A stretch of 64,000 nt of DNA, taken from positions 1 through 64,000 of the forward strand of contig CAKVDS010000005.1 of assembly GCA_934726455.1 (NCBI GenBank). The letters run 5' to 3'. Positions 14,509 to 23,928 of the stretch are shown here, in pieces. The notes beneath the pieces were generated by a model that saw only the letters and a program-made list of their open reading frames with translations, made no database searches and was not told the DNA's origin. The translations under genes were made by a program, and so were the position numbers. The stretch is from an uncultured Bacteroidales bacterium (GTDB lineage: Bacteria > Bacteroidota > Bacteroidia > Bacteroidales > UBA932). Position 1 is the first letter of the stretch, and each line of letters begins with the position of its first letter.

Positions 14509-15303
14509 ATGGTCATTCTCATCACAGGCATCAGTTCCGGCTTCGGCAAGGCGATGGCCGAGCGGCTCGCATCCGACGGGCACAAGGTCTACGGCACGCA
14601 CAGACGTGATGTGCCACATATTCCCGGTGTCACCTACATCAAGGCTGACGCCTCCGACGACGCCCAGGTCGAAGCTGCGGTCTCCCAGGTCGTGAAGGCC
14701 GAAGGCAGGATTGACGTATTCATCAACAACGCCGGGATGGGAATCGGCGGACCGTTGGAGTTCAGCTCCCTTGACGATGCCCGCAAGCAGATGGATGTCA
14801 ACTGGATGGGGATGGTGCGTTTCCTGCATTTCGTTGTCCCGGTGATGAGAAGGCAGCGGGAAGGCAAAATCATCTGCATCAGCTCCATAGGAGGACTTAT
14901 CGGCCTTCCTTATCAGGGGCTGTACTCGGCTTCCAAGTTCGCGATAGAAGGCTATTGCCAGGCGCTGAGACTTGAGGTCAAGGAGTTCGGAATCAAGGTG
15001 GTGGTCATCGAGCCGGGGGACTTTTCCACAGGCTTCACCGCTACCCGCAGCACGGTAGCCAATCCCGAGGCGTTCGAAGTCTACAAGTCCTACGCCAAGT
15101 CCATGGCCAGCATAGAGCATGACGAGACATCGGGCTTGAAGCCGGAGGTCCTGGCGGCGAAAATATCCGGAATAGTCCGCAAGAAGAACCCTAAGTACAG
15201 CTACATCGTAGCCACATTCCTGCAGAAACTGTCGGTAGTGGCAAAGAGCATCCTGCCGCCGCGCATGTTCGCCTGGGTGCTGTCGGTATACTACAAGCTT
15301 TAA
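14509..15303 (+). CDS. Short-chain dehydrogenase/reductase, candidate 3-ketosphinganine reductase
   Basis: This 264-residue classical SDR has the cofactor motif TGISSGFG (residues 6-13), NNAG (73-76), a catalytic Ser in SSIGG (about 125-126) and YSASK with Tyr139 and Lys143. The C-terminus is longer and hydrophobic (LSVVAKSILPPRMFAWVLS), as in lipid-active members such as 3-ketodihydrosphingosine reductase. Because it lies 10 bases after spt, I infer that it reduces 3-ketosphinganine, but the sequence alone does not fix the substrate. Confidence 0.7.
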   Translation: MVILITGISSGFGKAMAERLASDGHKVYGTHRRDVPHIPGVTYIKADASDDAQVEAAVSQVVKAEGRIDVFINNAGMGIGGPLEFSSLDDARKQMDVNWMGMVRFLHFVVPVMRRQREGKIICISSIGGLIGLPYQGLYSASKFAIEGYCQALRLEVKEFGIKVVVIEPGDFSTGFTATRSTVANPEAFEVYKSYAKSMASIEHDETSGLKPEVLAAKISGIVRKKNPKYSYIVATFLQKLSVVAKSILPPRMFAWVLSVYYKL

Positions 15304-15336
15304 GACAAGGCGAGCCCGGTTTTATCTCAACGGTCA

Positions 15337-15915
15337 ATGATCACAGAAGAACAGGCCCGGCAGGACATCCGTGAACTGCTGGAATACATAGGAGAAGACC
15401 CGGACAGGGTCGGTCTGCAAGGCACGCCGGACAGGATGCTGCGTATGTTCAAGGAGATTTTCCGGGGCTACGACCCGGCAGAGGCCCCGCTCATCACGAC
15501 TTTTCCCAACGGTCAGGACGGCATCATATACGACGACATGGTGGTGGACAGCGGCACTTTCTACTCTGTGTGCGAGCACCACTGCCGCAGTTTTTTCGGA
15601 GAATACTGGTTCGCCTATCTGCCCAACCCGAAGGGACGCATCCTGGGACTTTCCAAGATAGGCCGTGTCGTGGACTACTGCTCCTCAAGGCTACAGGTCC
15701 AGGAGAGGTTGGTGCATGATGTGGTGGGCATGCTCACGGAAGCCCTCGGAGACGAGAACCCGCCTCGCGGCATGGCCCTGATGATGAAAGGAAGACACCT
15801 GTGCAAGGAGGGGCGCGGCGCCCGCAAGAGCGGCGTGATGACCACCACCTGCCTGACAGGAGCGTTCAGGACGAGCGCCCGGGTACGGAGCGAGTTCCTG
15901 TCATATATCAAGTGA
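15337..15915 (+). CDS. folE: GTP cyclohydrolase I
   Basis: The 192-residue protein shows the family signatures: zinc ligands in SVCEHHC (Cys79, His82 region), GLSKIGRVVDYCSSRLQVQE, and the C-terminal GVMTTTCLTGAF with the third cysteine. It turns GTP into 7,8-dihydroneopterin triphosphate, the entry step to folate. It follows the SDR gene by 33 bases on the same strand. Its stop codon ends at 15915 and directly abuts the stop of the convergent response regulator at 15916, so no space remains for a terminator. Confidence 0.93.
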   Translation: MITEEQARQDIRELLEYIGEDPDRVGLQGTPDRMLRMFKEIFRGYDPAEAPLITTFPNGQDGIIYDDMVVDSGTFYSVCEHHCRSFFGEYWFAYLPNPKGRILGLSKIGRVVDYCSSRLQVQERLVHDVVGMLTEALGDENPPRGMALMMKGRHLCKEGRGARKSGVMTTTCLTGAFRTSARVRSEFLSYIK

Positions 15916-16671
15916 TTACTCCAGCCAGGAGAGGAAATCATCGACCCTGGCACGCGAGACCGTCATCTCCACGGGAGGGGCAGGCTCCATACATATCCCC
16001 AGACGGGAATTTCCAAGTCTGGTGACGCTTCTCACAGCCCCGCGCGAGACTATGCAGCCCCGTGACACCCGGAAAAACATCTCCGGATCGAGCTCCCCGT
16101 CAAGAGAATCCATTGTCATATCAATCACATACTTACGGCCATCCACTGTCATCAGGCAGTTGGATTTGCCCTCGGAGAAAAAGCATGCCACATCCGATGT
16201 CTGCACCGGGATGATCCTCTCCCCTATCTTGACTATGACCCGTTCCCGATACTGCTTCTTCTCCCCTAACCCGAGTCTGGACAACAGGACACCTATGTCG
16301 CCCGCGCCCGAAGAGGCCGCCCTCTCCCGGCATCTTCCGACAGCCCTCTCAAGAGCGGAATTGTCATAAGGCTTGAGCAGATAGTCAATGCTCCCGGCCT
16401 CAAAGGCCTTGACGGCGTAAGAATCATAAGCCGTGGTCATTATGACCTGCGAGGATATTTTGCGCTGACGGAATATCTCGAAACAGTTGCCGTCGGAGAG
16501 CTCCACATCCATGAATATCACATCCGGCGAGGGGTTGGAATCAAGCCAGCTCAGAGTCGACACGACGGAATCCGTCATGCCCACGATGCTCAGCCCCGGG
16601 AACAGGGTCTCTATCTTACGCGCAAGACGGTTGCGCGCCATGGCCTCATCTTCAACTATCAGAACTGTCAT
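15916..16671 (-). CDS. LytTR-family response regulator
   Basis: The 251-residue protein has an N-terminal receiver domain (acidic pair in VEDE, phosphoacceptor Asp in VIFMDVELSDG near residue 56, Lys in LLKPYD near 107) and a C-terminal LytTR DNA-binding domain (IPVQTSDVACFFSEGKSN, FFRVSRGCIVS). LytTR regulators bind direct repeats upstream of target genes. Its start overlaps the end of the kinase gene by 4 bases (ATGA), so the two make one translational unit. They run divergently from the starch locus and are the likely local regulators of it. Confidence 0.88.
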   Translation of the reverse strand: MTVLIVEDEAMARNRLARKIETLFPGLSIVGMTDSVVSTLSWLDSNPSPDVIFMDVELSDGNCFEIFRQRKISSQVIMTTAYDSYAVKAFEAGSIDYLLKPYDNSALERAVGRCRERAASSGAGDIGVLLSRLGLGEKKQYRERVIVKIGERIIPVQTSDVACFFSEGKSNCLMTVDGRKYVIDMTMDSLDGELDPEMFFRVSRGCIVSRGAVRSVTRLGNSRLGICMEPAPPVEMTVSRARVDDFLSWLE

Positions 16672-17801
16672 AACAAAGGAAGTTTTACTGAATATTCTCC
16701 TGAGCCCGACTCGACCTTGACGGCCCTGCCGGAAATGTCCTCATACTGCCTGCGCAGATACTTCAGCCCCAGACCGGTGGAATCAGTGCCGGAGAGTTTG
16801 GGGCATATATTGTTAGTCACCGTCACGCCGGCCTCATCCGCCACCACCGAGATGCGCAGAGGGGACTGGACGCTGACGGCATTGTGCTTGAACGCGTTCT
16901 CGATAAGCAGCTGGACACTGCACGGCACAACCCTTCCCGACAGGCAGTGCTCCGGGATATCGACCTCCAGGACAAAGCCTTCCGGGAAACGGACCTTGAG
17001 AAGCCCGACATAGTCCTCCACGAAGACCATCTCCTCCCTCAGGCTCACCAGAGTCTCCTCCTCGTGCCTGAGCATATACCGGTAGATCTCGGCAAGCTTG
17101 TGGGTATAACGGCTCGCCTCGGCAGGCGACTGCTCCTGTATCAGGCAGTCCAGCACATTGAGGGAGTTGAAGAGGAAGTGGGGGTTGACCTGCTGCTTGA
17201 GTTTCATGTAGCGGAACAGGGCCAGGTTGGCCTTCTCGGCCTCCTTTTCGGCCTGCTCCCGGGAACGGATGGCGTATTCGGCCACCCAGACGATGATCAC
17301 GCAGCTGAATATATAATCGAGCAGGATCTCTATCATGAAAGTGCGCGGGCCCTGAAATCCCGACACGGCGAACATCAGTATGAGCCGGACAATTATGATC
17401 AGCACGAATGCAAACAGCAGCCAGCGCAGGTTGCGTCCGTCGCCGGCACCGGGGCCTCCGGAACCGAAGCGCGAGGCGCACAACTCGGTGCTCCAACCCA
17501 GAATCTCGGTACATATCAATGTGGAGAGAGGGTGCACGACAGTGACAGGGAGAGGAATCAGAGACAGCAGCGAAGCGAGCCCCATCCCGACACCGAAACC
17601 CACAATATTGACGAGTATCACGGCTATGGCCATGAACAGCACGCTCACCCTGCGCCTCAGGCACAGCATCACGATCATGAACATCGTGAGCAGGGTCAAC
17701 ATCAGATCATCCGCAATCCCTGTAGAATAGCAGACGAATGACACCAACGCGTGGAGAACGGCAAAGACGTGTATTATCCAGCTGTTTTTCGAAATAATCA
17801 T
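16668..17801 (-). CDS. LytS/YehU-type sensor histidine kinase
   Basis: The 377-residue protein has about five membrane helices in its first 170 residues, a short coiled linker, then the His_kinase domain with LKQQVNPHFLFNSLNVLD (His near residue 213) and a C-terminal ATP-binding region with LLIENAFKHNA and TGLGLKYLRRQY. This class pairs with LytTR regulators, and the partner gene follows with a 4-base overlap. No separate periplasmic sensor domain is present, so the ligand is probably sensed within the membrane part. Confidence 0.88.
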   Translation of the reverse strand: MIISKNSWIIHVFAVLHALVSFVCYSTGIADDLMLTLLTMFMIVMLCLRRRVSVLFMAIAVILVNIVGFGVGMGLASLLSLIPLPVTVVHPLSTLICTEILGWSTELCASRFGSGGPGAGDGRNLRWLLFAFVLIIIVRLILMFAVSGFQGPRTFMIEILLDYIFSCVIIVWVAEYAIRSREQAEKEAEKANLALFRYMKLKQQVNPHFLFNSLNVLDCLIQEQSPAEASRYTHKLAEIYRYMLRHEEETLVSLREEMVFVEDYVGLLKVRFPEGFVLEVDIPEHCLSGRVVPCSVQLLIENAFKHNAVSVQSPLRISVVADEAGVTVTNNICPKLSGTDSTGLGLKYLRRQYEDISGRAVKVESGSGEYSVKLPLL

Positions 17802-17938
17802 AATAACAGCCGTGAAGGTAACTATAAATCTTCAAAATACAACCGCTCATCCCGAAATCCGCGCAGTTCGTCTCCACCGTCTTTCTTGAAAATATAATTA
17901 TTCGTTTATTTGCTCAACAACATGATAATGACACTATA
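17802..17938. promoter_or_regulatory. Divergent control region between the kinase and the starch locus
   Basis: This 137-base gap must hold promoters for both directions. On the plus strand TTTC at 17882-17885 and TTTATTTG at 17905-17912 are 19 bases apart and approach the -33/-7 consensus. On the minus strand CAAAATAC at 17833-17840 is a weak -7 match. A LytTR binding site would be expected here, but I could not identify one with certainty. Confidence 0.35.
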
Positions 17939-19267
17939 ATGCAACAGCGTAAATTAAGTTTCTGGCAGATGTGGAATCTGAGCTTCGGTTTTTTCGGAGT
18001 CCAGATAGCCTATGCTCTCCAGAGCGCCAACATAAGCAGGATTTTCGCCACCCTCGGAGCGGATCCGCATCAGCTCAGCTTCTTCTGGATACTGCCCCCG
18101 CTTATGGGCATGGTCGTCCAGCCGCTGATCGGCAAGTGGTCCGACAGGACATGGTGCAGGATGGGACGACGCAAACCGTACCTGCTCGCCGGAGCGGTGA
18201 CCGCAGTGGCGGTGATGGCACTGCTGCCCAATGCCGGGGGTCTGGATTTTTCCGCCCGTATGTTCCTGGGACTCAACGGGGCGATGTGGTTCGGCCTGTT
18301 CTCCCTGATTTTCCTTGATACATCCATCAATGTCGCGATGCAGCCGTTCAAGATGATGGTGGGCGACATGGTGGACGAATCACAGAAAGCTCAGGCCTAT
18401 TCGATACAATCCATGCTGTGCAACGCCGGCAGTCTGGTCGGCTACCTCTTCCCGATATTCTTCACTTGGATAGGCATAGCCAACACGGCCCCGAAAGGGC
18501 AGATACCTCCGTCCGTGATATGGAGTTTCTACTGCGGGGCGCTGATATTGATCGCCTGCGTATTGTTCACATTCCTTAAAGTCAAGGAGATGCCGCCGGC
18601 GGAGTATGCCAGCTTCCATGGGATCGACCCGCAGAAGAAGGACGCGCCCGACACCGGGTTCGTACGCCTGCTGCTCCATGCCCCGAGGACTTTCTGGACA
18701 GTGGGGCTGGTGCAGTTCTTCTGCTGGGCGGCGTTCATGTACATGTGGACCTACTCCAACGGAGCGGTAGCCCAGAACTGCTGGGGAAGCACCGACCCTT
18801 CATCCCGGGGCTATCAGGCCGCCGGCAACTGGATAGGGGTGGCGTTTGCCGTACAGGCTGTGGGGTCCATCATCTGGGCGCTCGTGATCCCCAAGTTCCG
18901 CTCGCTCAAGACCGCCTATGCCGTCAGCCTGCTCATCGGCGCAGCCGGGTTCATCTCCGTGGCTTTCGTACATGACCAGTACCTGCTTCTCGGCTCGTAC
19001 CTGCTCATCGGCGCAGCCTGGGCCGCGATGCTCGCGATACCGTTCACCCTCCTGACCAACTCGCTATCGGGGGAACACCTCGGAAGCTATCTGGGACTGT
19101 TCAACTGCACCATCTGCCTGCCGCAGATCGCGGCTGCCGCCCTCGGAGGCTTCATATTGAAGTCTGTCGGAGGGGTGCAGGCAAACATGCTGGTCGTCGC
19201 AGGAGCCCTGCTCGTATGCGGGTGCGCGGCCACAGCTCTCGTAAAAGAACACAACTCTAGTAACTAA
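17939..19267 (+). CDS. MFS sugar transporter, maltose/sucrose type
   Basis: The 442-residue protein has about twelve membrane helices and the loop motif GKWSDRTWCRMGRRKPYLL (about residues 64-82), which is typical of the sugar:cation symporters related to SLC45 and bacterial maltose carriers. It opens the starch locus, 14 bases before susC, and would carry maltose or short maltodextrins from the periplasm into the cytoplasm. It corresponds in role to the inner-membrane transporter that classical sus clusters often encode elsewhere. Confidence 0.85.
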   Translation: MQQRKLSFWQMWNLSFGFFGVQIAYALQSANISRIFATLGADPHQLSFFWILPPLMGMVVQPLIGKWSDRTWCRMGRRKPYLLAGAVTAVAVMALLPNAGGLDFSARMFLGLNGAMWFGLFSLIFLDTSINVAMQPFKMMVGDMVDESQKAQAYSIQSMLCNAGSLVGYLFPIFFTWIGIANTAPKGQIPPSVIWSFYCGALILIACVLFTFLKVKEMPPAEYASFHGIDPQKKDAPDTGFVRLLLHAPRTFWTVGLVQFFCWAAFMYMWTYSNGAVAQNCWGSTDPSSRGYQAAGNWIGVAFAVQAVGSIIWALVIPKFRSLKTAYAVSLLIGAAGFISVAFVHDQYLLLGSYLLIGAAWAAMLAIPFTLLTNSLSGEHLGSYLGLFNCTICLPQIAAAALGGFILKSVGGVQANMLVVAGALLVCGCAATALVKEHNSSN

Positions 19268-19281
19268 CCATTCAATATCAA

Positions 19282-22200
19282 ATGAAAAGAATCCTAACTC
19301 TCCTTGCGGCAGCCGCGATCAGCGCGGTGATGTCCGCCAACGTATCGGCCCAGAGCGGCGGATACGAGGTCAAGGGCACAGTTGCCGACCAGACCGGGCC
19401 GGTAGTGGGAGCCACGGTGATGGAACCTGGCACCTCTACGGGCACAACCACAGATCTGGACGGTAATTTCAGCCTGAAGGTATCCTCAGCCTCCGCCACG
19501 GTGGAGGTCAGCTGCATAGGATACACCACCCTCACATTCAAGGCCTCCCAGCTCCCTGCAAGGATCGTCCTTAAAGAAGACAGCGAATTCATCGACGAAG
19601 TCGTCGTGATCGGTTACGGTACAGTCCGCAAAAGCGACATGACCGGCTCCGTTTCGGCTGTCAAGGCTGATCAGCTCAACAAGGGTGTCATCACGTCTCC
19701 GGCCGACATGCTCCAGGGCAAGACCGCCGGCGTGGTAGTGACCGCAGGGGACGGAGCTCCGGGCTCCAGCAGCACCATCCGCATCCGCGGCGGCTCATCC
19801 CTCAAGGCCAACAACAACCCTCTCGTAGTGGTGGACGGCCTGCCTCTGTCAGAGACCGCCATCAGCGGCGTGTCCGATGCGCTCGCATCCATCAACCCCA
19901 ACGACATCGAAACTTTCACCGTCCTCAAGGATGCCTCAGCCACCGCCATCTACGGTTCGAGAGCATCCAACGGTGTCATCATGATCACCACCAAGAAAGG
20001 CTCCAGAACCAAGGGCCTGCACGTCAGCGCGGATGCCACAGTGTCCGTCAGCCAGAACGTCAAGTATGTAGACGTGCTTGACGGGGACGGGATGCGCGAG
20101 ATCATGAAATGGTACCTCGGCGATCAGGGCGAGGCCTACAAGGCGCTCGGAAGCGAGAACACCGACTGGCAGAAAGAGATCTTCCAGCTCGGCAAGAGCC
20201 TTGACGGCAATGTGGCCCTGTCAGGTAAAGTGGGGGGGTCACGACTGTTCAGCATGCCGTTCCGCGTGTCGCTCGGCTACCACAACCAGGACGGTACCCT
20301 CAAGACATCCAGCTTCAAACGCGAGACCCTCGCCCTCAACCTCACCCCGACCCTGTTTGACGAGCACCTCACCGTCAACCTCAACGGCAAGGGGATGAAC
20401 ATGGACAACCGCTTCGCAAACCAGGACGCCATCGGCAACGCGGTCAAGATGGACCCGACCCAGCCTGTCTACGACAGCAGCGAGAACGGACTCAACGGAC
20501 TGTTCTGGTGGAACAACGGCAAGGGCACCCCTACCCTCGACAACGCCAACACCATGGCCATACAGAACCCTGTCGCGCTGCTCAATGACAAAAAGGACAT
20601 CTCCAATGCCAAGCGCTTCATCGGCAACGCACAGTTCAACTATAAAGTACACGGCCTCGAAGACCTCCAGCTCAACCTCAACCTCGGTCTGGACTGGTCG
20701 AAATCAAACGGCACTGTTGACATAACCCCGGGCTCAGAGCAGTCTTTCCATGCCAAGCAGCAGTCAGGTTCCGGCTCGCACTCAGACTACAGCCAGAAGA
20801 AGATTGACAAGACCCTCGAGTTCTACGCCCAGTACAGCAAACAGCTGGGCAAGCACAACTTCAACGCCATGGCAGGTTACTCATGGCAGCATTTCTACAA
20901 CGAGACTTTCAACGTGGCCTACAAGGCCGACGGCACTCTCCCGAGCGATGCAAGCTACTACCTGAGCAACCCTAACACATTCAAGACAGAGTACTTCCTC
21001 GTGTCATTCTTCGGCAGGGTCAACTACAGCTGGGACGACAGGCTCCTGCTCACAGCGACCATCCGCAACGACGGCACCTCACGATTCTCCAACAACAAGT
21101 GGGGTCTCTTCCCTTCCGTGGCCGCAAGCTACAACTTCGGCAAAGAGGACTTCGTCCGCGACAGCGACATCCTCTCGGCCCTCAAGCTCCGCCTCAGCTA
21201 CGGACAGACAGGACAGCAGGATCTCCAGTCCGGCGACTACCCTACCCTGGCCTCATACAAGTACAACACCAACCAGTCGATGTACCACTTCGGCCAGACC
21301 ATGCTCATCCCTATCACCCCGCTCGGATACAACGCCGACCTGAAATGGGAGACCACCACGACCTACAATGTCGGTGTTGACTACGGCTTCCTCTCCGACC
21401 GCATCAGCGGAAGCGTCGACCTGTACAAGCGCGACACCAAGGACCTGCTCAACCGCACACCTGTGGCGGCCGGAGCCAACCTGTCCAACTATCTTGACGC
21501 CAACATCGGAAACCTGACCAACAAGGGTCTGGAGTTCGAAATCAACGCCATCCCTGTCCAGACACGCGACTGGAGCTGGACCCTCGGGCTCAACGCATCC
21601 TACAACAAGACAGTCATCACCAAGCTCACCACCGATGACGAACGTGCGGACTACTACGGCATCACCACCGGAGGCATCTCCGGAGGCACCGGCAACACCA
21701 TCCAGGTGCACCAGACCGGGCACGCCCCTAACTCGTTCTTCGTATACCAGCAGGTATATGACACTGACGGCAACCCTATCGAAGGAGCTTATGTGGACCG
21801 CAACGGAGACGGCAAGATCAACACAGCCGACAAGTACTGCTACCAAAAGGCCGCTCCGGACTGGACATTCGGATTCAACACCTCCCTTTCATGGAAGGAG
21901 TGGACTCTCGCGATGAGCGCGCACGCCAATGTCGGCAACTATGTCTACAACAATGTCGAGTCCGACTGCGACCTGCTCACCGACCTCTGGGCCAACGGCT
22001 TCGTCAGCAACCGCTACCACACCGCGCAGAGCCACAATTTCGCCAGCTTCGGCCAGTATTTCTCCGACCTCTATGTGCAGGACGCCTCATTCCTTAAGAT
22101 CGACAACATCACCCTGAGCCGCAGCTTCAGCTTCAACCAGGGAAAGGCTGTCCCGATGAGTTTCAACGTCTTCGCCACAGTGCAGAACGTCGCCTGCCTC

Positions 22201-22302
22201 ACCGGCTACGACGGCATCGACCCGGAGATTTTCTCCGGCATTGACAACAACATGTACCCGAGGCCACGCACCTGGATACTTGGTGTCAAGTTCAACTTCT
22301 AA
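19282..22302 (+). CDS. susC: SusC-type TonB-dependent outer-membrane transporter
   Basis: The 1006-residue protein has a signal peptide ending VSAQS, a carboxypeptidase-like N-terminal domain (VKGTVADQTGPVVGATVM), a TonB box region (FIDEVVVIGYGTVRKSDMTG, about 104-123), a plug (IRIRGGSSL, KDASATAIYGSRASNGVIMI) and a 22-strand barrel ending in VKFNF. SusC proteins import starch oligosaccharides across the outer membrane with energy from TonB. The gene is followed 12 bases later by susD, its surface lid. Codon third positions are strongly C-rich, which explains the many antisense frames. Confidence 0.95.
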   Translation: MKRILTLLAAAAISAVMSANVSAQSGGYEVKGTVADQTGPVVGATVMEPGTSTGTTTDLDGNFSLKVSSASATVEVSCIGYTTLTFKASQLPARIVLKEDSEFIDEVVVIGYGTVRKSDMTGSVSAVKADQLNKGVITSPADMLQGKTAGVVVTAGDGAPGSSSTIRIRGGSSLKANNNPLVVVDGLPLSETAISGVSDALASINPNDIETFTVLKDASATAIYGSRASNGVIMITTKKGSRTKGLHVSADATVSVSQNVKYVDVLDGDGMREIMKWYLGDQGEAYKALGSENTDWQKEIFQLGKSLDGNVALSGKVGGSRLFSMPFRVSLGYHNQDGTLKTSSFKRETLALNLTPTLFDEHLTVNLNGKGMNMDNRFANQDAIGNAVKMDPTQPVYDSSENGLNGLFWWNNGKGTPTLDNANTMAIQNPVALLNDKKDISNAKRFIGNAQFNYKVHGLEDLQLNLNLGLDWSKSNGTVDITPGSEQSFHAKQQSGSGSHSDYSQKKIDKTLEFYAQYSKQLGKHNFNAMAGYSWQHFYNETFNVAYKADGTLPSDASYYLSNPNTFKTEYFLVSFFGRVNYSWDDRLLLTATIRNDGTSRFSNNKWGLFPSVAASYNFGKEDFVRDSDILSALKLRLSYGQTGQQDLQSGDYPTLASYKYNTNQSMYHFGQTMLIPITPLGYNADLKWETTTTYNVGVDYGFLSDRISGSVDLYKRDTKDLLNRTPVAAGANLSNYLDANIGNLTNKGLEFEINAIPVQTRDWSWTLGLNASYNKTVITKLTTDDERADYYGITTGGISGGTGNTIQVHQTGHAPNSFFVYQQVYDTDGNPIEGAYVDRNGDGKINTADKYCYQKAAPDWTFGFNTSLSWKEWTLAMSAHANVGNYVYNNVESDCDLLTDLWANGFVSNRYHTAQSHNFASFGQYFSDLYVQDASFLKIDNITLSRSFSFNQGKAVPMSFNVFATVQNVACLTGYDGIDPEIFSGIDNNMYPRPRTWILGVKFNF

Positions 22303-22314
22303 TCATCGAAAACA

Positions 22315-23922
22315 ATGAAAAAGATAAAAATGATATCTCTGGCCCTTGCGGCCTGTCTGACGGGAGGCCTCGCCTCCTCCTGCGTCGGCGACCTCAACGT
22401 CACGCCGATCGACCCCAACACCGTCCTTCCGGAGGATGTCCTCAACAGCCAGGACGCGTTTACGGCACTCCTCTCCAAATGCTATCAGGGGCTTTCCTGC
22501 TCGGCATCCGACGGCCCGGACAGCGATCCTGACATCGAAGGTGTGGACGGCGGATACGGACAATACATGAGAGCCCTGTTCAACATGCAGGAACTCACCA
22601 CCGACGTGGCCACATGCTGCTGGAACGACGGCAACCTCTTCGACATCCACAACCTGAGCTGGAACTCCTCCAACGAATTCGTGCTGTCGATGTACTACCG
22701 CATCTTCTTCCAGATAAGCCTCTGCAACGAGTTCATCCGCCGCTCCAACTCTACGGAGATCAGCGGATACGACCTCAAGGCTGCGTACATAGCCGAGGCC
22801 CGTGCGCTCAGGCTCTTCAGCTACTACCACGCCATCGACATGTTCGGCAACGTGCCTTTCTCCACCGAGAACGACTCCGTAGGCTCCACAGGCCCTCAGC
22901 AGATCTCCCGTCCCGACCTTTTCGCATGGATGGAGACCGAAGCTCTTGAGCTGTTGAACGGGACCGACCTCGCCGAACCGGGCAAGAACGAATACGGACG
23001 CTGCGACAAGGGTCTTGTGCAGATGATCCTCGCAAAACTCTACCTCAACGCAGAAGTATGGGCCGGAACCCCGAGATATGAGGATGCCGCCAAGATCTGT
23101 CAGCAGATCATCAGCGAATACCCTCTGCACACCACAAGCAGCGGCAAGTACAGCGCATGGCAGGAGCTCTTCTGCGCGGACAACCACCTCTGGACAGCCA
23201 ACACCACATATAGTGGCGACGAGATCATCTTCGCCGTCGAGCAGGACGGCATCCTGACCCGCTCCTATGGCTGCACCAACTTCCTGATTTTCGCCAGCAC
23301 CGGTGCAAAGAAGCCTATGGACGCTTCCGCCATCGGCATCAGCTCCGGATGGGGCGGACTTTCCCTGACCGGAGCCTTCACCAGCAAGTTCGAGGAAGGC
23401 GACGCACGCGCCACTTTCTTCAAGGATCCTCAGTACGAGCAGTACATCGACGCTCTCCGCCGCGAGTCCGACAGTTGGTCAAACGGTTGGAAATCCATGA
23501 AGTTCCTCAACATCAACCATGACGGCAGCGCGGCCCAGAACGCCGGCTTCGTGGACACTGACTGGCCTGTTTTCCGCAGCGCTGACGCATACCTCATGTA
23601 TGCCGAGTGCGCAGCCCGCGGAGCCGCCGACAAGACTCTGGGACAGGAGTACCTCAACGCCGTACGCTCAAGGGCCGGAGTTGGCCCTCTCACCCTCACC
23701 CTTGACAACATCATCGACGAGCGCGCCCGCGAGCTCTACTACGAAGGCTTCCGCCGTCAGGATCTCATCCGTTTCGATCGTTTCACCTCCGACAAATACC
23801 TTTGGGAATTCAAGGGCGGAGTCAAGGAAGGCAAGGCGGTGGATGACCACTTCAACCTCTTCCCTCTCACTGCGGGGGATGTCAACGCCAACGGCAATCT
23901 CAAACAGAACCCAGGATATTAG
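22315..23922 (+). CDS. susD: SusD-type starch-binding outer-membrane lipoprotein
   Basis: The 535-residue protein begins with a lipoprotein signal (ASSC, Cys23) and shows the RagB/SusD architecture: an N-terminal helical TPR-like part (AEARALRLFSYYHAIDMFGNVPF) and a C-terminal part with LNAVRSRAGV, IIDERARELYYEGFRRQDLIRF and a terminal QNPGY. SusD caps the SusC barrel at the cell surface and binds the glycan. It is translationally close to both neighbours (12 and 6 bases). Confidence 0.95.
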   Translation: MKKIKMISLALAACLTGGLASSCVGDLNVTPIDPNTVLPEDVLNSQDAFTALLSKCYQGLSCSASDGPDSDPDIEGVDGGYGQYMRALFNMQELTTDVATCCWNDGNLFDIHNLSWNSSNEFVLSMYYRIFFQISLCNEFIRRSNSTEISGYDLKAAYIAEARALRLFSYYHAIDMFGNVPFSTENDSVGSTGPQQISRPDLFAWMETEALELLNGTDLAEPGKNEYGRCDKGLVQMILAKLYLNAEVWAGTPRYEDAAKICQQIISEYPLHTTSSGKYSAWQELFCADNHLWTANTTYSGDEIIFAVEQDGILTRSYGCTNFLIFASTGAKKPMDASAIGISSGWGGLSLTGAFTSKFEEGDARATFFKDPQYEQYIDALRRESDSWSNGWKSMKFLNINHDGSAAQNAGFVDTDWPVFRSADAYLMYAECAARGAADKTLGQEYLNAVRSRAGVGPLTLTLDNIIDERARELYYEGFRRQDLIRFDRFTSDKYLWEFKGGVKEGKAVDDHFNLFPLTAGDVNANGNLKQNPGY

Positions 23923-23928
23923 AATACA

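Noticed and set aside
19671..23187. Long antisense frames within susC and susD
   Set aside because: They arise from the strong C-rich third-position bias of the sense genes and have low-complexity translations.
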